From Brienomyrus brachyistius (lineage: Eukaryota; Chordata; Actinopteri; Osteoglossiformes; Mormyridae): 64,000 nucleotides of DNA. The stretch spans positions 36,242 to 100,241 of the forward strand of contig NW_026042774.1 of the NCBI RefSeq assembly GCF_023856365.1, written 5' to 3'. This document shows positions 57,519 to 64,000 of this stretch, one piece after another. The position numbers and the translations under genes are program-made. Position 1 is the first letter of the stretch. Every line of letters starts with the position of its first letter. The notes under the pieces were generated by a model that worked only from the letters and a program-made list of their open reading frames with translations, had not been told where the DNA came from and searched no databases.

Positions 57519-59706
57519 TCAGCCATCAGAAACAGCCAGACGGTCTCCTTCAGCTTCTTTAGTGTCCTTGGAAGCCAAGGCAGTTTTAGGTCTGAGAAGA
57601 GGTTTATCAGAAGGACACATATTACGTCGTTTGTCCTGAAATGTAACATGGGGAGGAAAAGTTAAGCGGTTTAGTCAGATTGGAGTCGTTTATTCAGCAG
57701 TGGCAGCGCCAGTGACTTAATGCTACAGGTGCTATAGGGGAGTGAGATTATTTAGACCGGGTGCTTTAGCTTTTCAGCTTATGTAGATGGTGTATAGAAG
57801 CACACAGCACGATAAGCTACAGCATGGATAAAATAGGATAAAATATGAAATTCTAACGTCTAGCTCACAGAGCCTCTATGTGTACTTTGAAGAAAAAATA
57901 CACTACAAGTATGCTGTAAAAACCGCAAAAATGTCTTACACAATATACAGATTTTACAGATAGTTAAAGAAAAAATGAAACCAATATTTTGGGGGTGCTG
58001 TGGGGGTACTATGGTCATTGGAGGAGGAGCTAGAGCCCCCCCCCCCAAGCTTTTCCTTGGTGCTGCCACTGTTGTTCAGATTAAAAGTAACATTGTCATT
58101 AATAAACAGTACTCTGATCAAATTTTTGCATGTACAAACACAATCAAAGTTTAACCACATGTTTAGACACAATTCACACACCTGTTACATTTCCATAATG
58201 CTAAGACTCTCTACACTTACTTCATCCACTTTCTTGTTTGGTACACAGTCATTTGATGGATGTGTAAGATCATTACCAGACCGTCTGCTGCAAACTCTAC
58301 AGTTAATGAATGGCTGCAAAAACACACAGACACACAAAAACAGTATTTAAAGAGTGGTGGGCAATAAATACAGTGAGAGAAGGTGTAGTAAAGATATATC
58401 TAATGATTTAAGGCAGAGCTGCTGGAGTGCAGGGTTTAATGACACAGAACAATTTTAGAGGAAAGAGCTTCCAAAGCAGGGTCACCATAAGGCTATATTA
58501 TACAAAGCAAGTTCATCTAAAAGTATGAACAACAAATCCCGTTTAACTGAACACTGCTCTGTATTAAAATACTGTCCTCCGATCAAGCTAAGTGGTCCTG
58601 TAGTTCACTATTTAAAGAGGTAAATTTAAAGGGTAATTCACACTGCACATCTACCCTGCTCTGACCAGGTTTAATTACTGGCTTTCTAATTAAAACAAGA
58701 GTTAAGTCCTGCCCTTTCACCACAAAACACCACACTGCCATTTAAGGCTGATTTCAACAATGAGTTTTAGTTAACCTGGCTCGATTGAGTTAACTCTGGG
58801 TATGTAAAACCCGCTTTGTAGTACAGCCCACAGGTCTTTAAATAAGGCCAGCTAGGGTTCATAGCTCGAAGCATAATCTACAGGTCACCCCTCAGATGAT
58901 TAGCATTTGCTTCTGCCTGGTAATCCAGCCTTTAAGCCTGTAAACCTACTAAAATTTGAGAATAAGGTGAAGGAACTGGCTCTTTGAGGCCACCTATGTA
59001 TTTGTTACTTTATTGTTGGCTAACTTTCCCCCGCAGGGCATCAAAAAAGTTAACATGAACCTAAATTAATTTGCTAACTGATATGTCCAATGCTCACAGT
59101 CACAGTGACTCTTTACTTACCCTCTTGTCCATGAAAATACAGTCAGCCCGATGGTCTGTTGCAGTTGACTTTGGACATTTTGTTGCTCTCAAGAGAATCT
59201 CAATGTCAATGTATTCACTGCTGATCTAAATCACATAAACACGTTATATACAAAATTGCCTACAACTGTTTTAAAGGCAATATAACAAACAATAATCACC
59301 CAAAAAATGGCAAACTGTCACAGACTTGACTGCAGCAGATTCAGAGAGAAACTGTGAGAAGGTAAAATTGACCAGGGCTGAGATATACAACCATCACTTT
59401 CATTGTGAAGAGACATTAAGCATCATATGCATTGAAATTAAAACATCAAAATCAATGTGATACTCATTAGTTCAGCTTGCAGATGATGAAAGTTTCACAC
59501 TTTTGTAAACACTTTCTCAGCAGTTACCTTCGGACGGCCCTGGATGTTATAGAAATTCATGTGCTGACGGGTTCCTTGATGAGCATTTTCGACTGCGAGT
59601 TTAATGGCCGTCTTGTGAGTGCAGGGAGACTGTGGTAATCTTGCTGGGCCTCTGTGGAGATAAGCAGAGCTCCATAAGCCAAAACCAGAAGCAGCAGGCG
59701 GGTCAT
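57519..59706 (-). CDS. Chemerin-like gene, second copy, same frameshift
   Basis: Exons 59706-59528, 59225-59121, 58313-58221 and 57635-57519. Splice sites, cysteines and the exon 1 frameshift are the same as in 18018-20205. No coding difference was noticed. Confidence 0.6.
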
Positions 59707-60096
59707 CTTCCTCTCAGCTTTGAAGGGAGAAGCAGGACTGAGGACACTGATCTGTGGTCCCCTTATCCAGCACGTCCAGGGGCGTGTCCTTCACTCGAAA
59801 CAAACAGACCTTTGAACAACATTGGAAAACTCTTCAGGATGAATTGAGGCAGGTGGTCAAGTGGGTTTATTGTTATTTCAGCAATATACACAGTACACAG
59901 TGAAAGGAAACATTGTTCCTCCTGGACCACGGTGCAAGACAAAGAAGAAAAACAGAAACAACACAAGATGACACAAGTGCGGGCAAGATAGAACTATACA
60001 GAGTGAAAGGAGCACAAACAGAGGGAGAAAGTGCAAGATAAACACAAGAGCAACAATACAATACTACAGGACAAGACAGCGCAGTCAAGAACACAG

Positions 60097-61201
60097 AGTG
60101 CAGCCAGAGCTAACCTGAATAGGGGCATCAAGGTTGCCAGGCAGGCAGAGAAACAGAAAATAGAGGTCTACTTCACATACAACAACCCACAGTGGGTGTG
60201 GCAGGGAATACAACACATTACAAACTTCAAAGGCAACAACACCGTCACTGTTAACAGCAACGCCCTTTTAGCAAAGGAGCTAAACAGCTTCTTTGCTCGT
60301 CTGGAGGAACACAGAGCAGACATAGCCACACTGCCCCCTCCCCCAATCTCCAGCACTCACAGACTCCCTCTGCAGGAACACCACGCGAGAAGGCACATTG
60401 CATCTCTAGGTGTGTGGAGTTTAAGACAAGGCAAGTGATGCTACGATAATATAATTCCTTGGTAAGACCCCACCTAGAATATTGTGTGCGGGTTTGGTTA
60501 CCATACCTTAAGAAGGACATTGCTGCCTTGGAAAAGGTGCAACGTAGGGCAACGAGAATGATTCCTGGTCTTAGAGGAATGTCTAATGAGGAGAGGTTAG
60601 CTGAGCTGAATCTGTTTAGCCTCGAGCAAAGGAGACTAAGGGGGGACATAATCCAGGTGTTTAAGATTCTAACAGGTCTGGATGCTGTTCAGCCAAATGG
60701 CTATTTCAATGTTAGTTTAAATACCAGAACTCGTGGCCATAAGTGGAAATTAGCTGGAGAACATTTTAAAACGAATTTGATGAAGCATTTCTGTACACAG
60801 CGTGTAGTTAGAGTATGGAATAGTCTTCCTGTTATTGTAACACAAGCTAAAACCCTGGGTTCTTTTAAATCAGAGCTAGATAAGATTTTTGAGCTATTAG
60901 CTAAGTTCTCCTCAAAGGAGCTTGATGGGCCGAATGGCCTCCTCTCATTTGTAAATCTCTTTGGTTCTTATGAGTCAGCTTACAGAGATGAGGTCCAGAA
61001 ACTGATAGGTTGGAGTTCAGCAAACAATTTGGCACTAAACAGCACAAAGACAAAGGAATCACTGACTTCAGGAAGGATGGAGGCGACACTGGCCTGCCTA
61101 GATGGATGGATGGATGTTTTTATTGACATTGTAAGTACAATGAGATTTAGTTTGGAACGCGCCAGCAGCTACACAGTATATTTACAATTATATAGATTGT
61201 G
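60097..61201 (+). mobile_element. Mosaic LINE/CR1 block, second copy
   Basis: Duplicate of 20596-21700: LINE linker piece, CR1 3' end (60411-60972), resumed LINE piece. Confidence 0.8.
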
Positions 61202-63349
61202 AGGCATAAAATAAGGTGTGAGTAATATAACATAACGACATAATATAAGTAATCATTAATTAATCATTACAGATGGTATGAGGTGTGAACCGCTAGGCTG
61301 CTATGGCATGTTTGGTATCAAACCGATGGAAAATCACTCCAGTTTCCAAATCTGGTCAGTGGTTACCACGAAAGTGAATATATCAAAAGTTACACCAGCC
61401 TAACGAAAATCATCAATACAAGGGAAATCACTCTGGTCATAAATCTCAAAAGGACTGATACAGACCCCCTTCCGAAAGCCCGCCAAATGGATGGTCAGCC
61501 ATTGGTCCAGGAGTCGAATTCCTGGTCACTCCTATTCACGAACTTTACACTATAAAACCTGGCACCTCAGAACAAAGCCAGGAGAGGAGAAACAGAAGGG
61601 AGGAGAAAACAAAAGACCATCAGCACGAAGAGAGGCAGAGAACATCAGCCCAAGAGAAGAGAAGCCCACAAGAAGCCCTCCTGAAGCCTATCAGTGAAGA
61701 CCCAGCTGGACAGAGAACTGCAACCAAGCCCAAGCTTCACCAGGAGAGGGAATCAGAGGGGCTCCACTCCAACAACCGCTGCAAACACCGCGCCTCCCTG
61801 AGTGCCATCACCCATCAGCTCATCAGCCTCCGCAACCAACTGCCAAGACCCCCCCCCCCCACTCTGCAACCAAGTAAACAAACTTCCTTTCATTTATAAC
61901 AACCTAAACTCCTATTCACCTGCTATATTACTTTAGGACAGTATTTCCACAAATTGCTTGCTTTGCAGAACAGTATTTTCCCTTTTAAGGTTACTCATTT
62001 TAAATCTGGTCATTGCATTTTCATGATTACATTGTTTGTGTCCACTCCGTTATTTCGTGTTTATTGTTTGTTAGGTGTAATGTCTGTCTTATGTTAGTTA
62101 TAGGAATAAATGCATGTCTTTTACACAACTTCAGCCTCCGTTCATTGAGTGCTCACAAGAATCCCTGCCTGTGCGATCTACGCTCTGAAACCTCAAATTC
62201 GCCTGAAATATCGCGAGACTCTCTCTCATTGGCCGTGAGGGGAGCTTCGCTACCGATCGTTTACATTACCTGGTGACGCAGCTCGTTGGACAAGCCTTCT
62301 ATTCTAACCCAGGTTATTACGTGATACTGGTTATTAATGAGTTCCATTTAAGTCACACATTAACAGACTCACGGTGTTTCGCAATTGAGTTTGAGCCGAC
62401 CATTCAGCATAAAAATTGGTTAATAATCACAAGGCACAAGGTTTAAACTTATTCTGAGCACACAATTTAAACTTTTTATGACCGAACGTGCAGTGAAGAA
62501 GCGCTACTGTCAACTGGTTGCAAAAGTCGCACTCATGGCAATCTGAAGGCATTTAAGCGGGATCATATGGGCTTATTATAGTTATTTTTATTTCTATTAT
62601 TAGTAGTTATATTATTTTGTTTTATTTTCGGTGATTTCATTGTAGTTCTTTCGTATTAAACTGCAGTAAACTTTAACCCTATGTCTGACGAGATTCTCAG
62701 ATGTAGCGCTTTGTTTCCAGGTTCAATTCGGACGAGTGTCTCCGTTTCTATATATCCTGGGAGAGATCTCTCTATTAGCGAACGGGAATACTTGTTATGA
62801 GGTTCTAACCTAAATTATGTTGCGCTTGGACATAAGACCGATAGCTTAGTTACCTATCAGGATCATACTCGTATGTGTGTGCCTGCTTTAGACAAAGCAA
62901 GTTTAACACAACTTTGCGCTGTGAGCCAAGTGTGTGTCATTTAGAAATTGGGAGTCTCCTGTGCTTGAGACCCGCCGTGGTTAAGCACCATTTGCGACGA
63001 GATATAGTGCACTCACAATTTAAATCTGTCGCCGTAACGCGTGCGCCGTCTCGCTTCAGTAATTGTTTTAAGGGGTGATGACGAAGATGACGAATTTACT
63101 TTCCTGAAGAGGAGCAGGATGGGTCACGCGTTCTGTAAGATTTGTCTCCCACGGGGAAGGAACGATGTCAGTCGGCATGAAAAATCCAAGTCATTAGTGA
63201 ATGACAGAGCCGCATGAGTGAACATGAAAAATTAATAGAAAATAAATGACAAATGGTTATTTTATATTTTATATATTTTATATATTTATATTTATATTAT
63301 ATTTTATATAATTTATATTATTTTATATTTCCTGTCTTAAAATGTAAGG

Positions 63350-64000
63350 GATACACATGGTCATTTCCGTTGTTTCCTGTTTCCTGCGAGAGTGATACTG
63401 ACTGCTAGCGCGCGAACTTTGAAACCATAGATATCACCTAAATAATAATTCGAGTTAAGTCATTGGGAAAAAGCTTCGCAAGATTAATAATCCTCCAAAA
63501 TAAATAAATAAAATTTCCCAGACCCCGACGGATTAATCACCTACGCAAGTACCGACCCACGATCTTCGTTCAATTAAGAAGGTGCTTCCAGCCTTACAGC
63601 CTCAGTTTACGTAAGTACAACGCCATGTCTACTGTTCCGTGTTCTGAGTGTAATATGTTTAGCTATTCTTCTCCAGTCATTAGCGGTATTTATACATGTG
63701 AGAAGTGTCAGTTAGTCGCTAGACTGACGGAGAAGATTGTAGTGTTAGAGGGACGTATCCGGACGTTACATAACATTCAGGAGAATGAGAGTTTTATTGA
63801 CTCAGTATTAGCGGCTCCGGATATGTCCGCGATAGCCAGTAAGTCTCCCCCTGCTCCGGCAGCAGAGCCTTCGCAGCAAGGCGAGTGGGTGACGACCCGG
63901 CGGCATAGTCGCAAATCCAAACCAAACTTACACCGGCACCATTCGCCTATCCGCGTTTCCAACAGGTTCTCCCCACTCAGTGAAACTCCCACTGAGACGC
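63350..64000 (+). mobile_element. ORF1-only LINE, second copy, cut by window end
   Basis: Starts after GATAC at 63350-63354; ORF1 begins at ATG 63625 and is open to the window end. Confidence 0.85.

Larger units (their letters stand above)
42895..64000 (+). repeat. Copy 2 of the ~41.4 kb tandem duplication (incomplete)
   Basis: Collinear with 1496-24501. It carries second copies of the SINE, gypsy remnant, basic-protein gene, satellite, Tc1 element, GC-rich retroelement part, chemerin-like gene, mosaic LINEs and the start of the ORF1-only LINE. The satellite is about 1.9 kb shorter here. The copy runs off the window end inside the LINE ORF1. Confidence 0.95.

Overview
The window is eukaryotic, most likely a ray-finned fish. 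It holds Tc1/mariner elements of fish type, a tRNA-derived fish SINE with a GGAT-type tail, CR1-, L2- and SGNH-ORF1-type LINE pieces, Ty3/gypsy remnants, long AT dinucleotide arrays and very short (about 75 nt) spliceosomal introns. Most of it is repeat DNA. I find no operons and no dense gene content. Species cannot be fixed from the sequence.

The layout is dominated by duplications. A roughly 41.4 kb unit is repeated in tandem: 1496-24501 matches 42895-64000 almost base for base, with only a handful of substitutions noticed by eye. Between them lie two complete copies of a 6.88 kb unit (28148-35025 and 35026-41898), and the tail of another at 1-1610. Inside these units is a smaller cassette of about 2 kb carrying tRNA-Glu(UUC)-like sequences: 13 full-length and several half copies. 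Unit junctions fall inside these tRNA-like sequences, so they look like the recombination points.

Region by region: 1-2860 tRNA cassettes; 2860-6650 SINE, gypsy integrase remnant and other repeat debris; 6720-7360 a candidate two-exon gene for a very basic protein behind a TATA/CCAAT/heat-shock-like promoter; 7860-8210 Tc1 remnant; 8421-12711 an AT-rich satellite (18 units here, 10 in the second copy); 12712-13880 an internally deleted Tc1 with about 280 bp inverted repeats; 13897-15152 a GC-rich retroelement 3' part; 15221-15640 a tandem duplication; 18018-20205 a chemerin/RARRES2-like secreted protein gene on the minus strand with one frameshift; 20346-21700 mosaic LINE debris; 23856-25572 a nonautonomous LINE with ORF1 only; 25573-28195 tRNA cassettes; 28196-42894 the 6.88 kb units, each with an unrecognised multi-exon gene on the minus strand, a SINE and two Tc1 remnants; 42895-64000 the second copy of the large unit.

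The only host-gene candidates are the chemerin-like gene, the basic-protein gene and the unrecognised gene, each present at least twice. Two of the three carry a frameshift shared by all copies. Because the copies are so similar, the whole architecture could be a very recent amplification or an assembly artefact (retained haplotypes); the sequence alone cannot decide.
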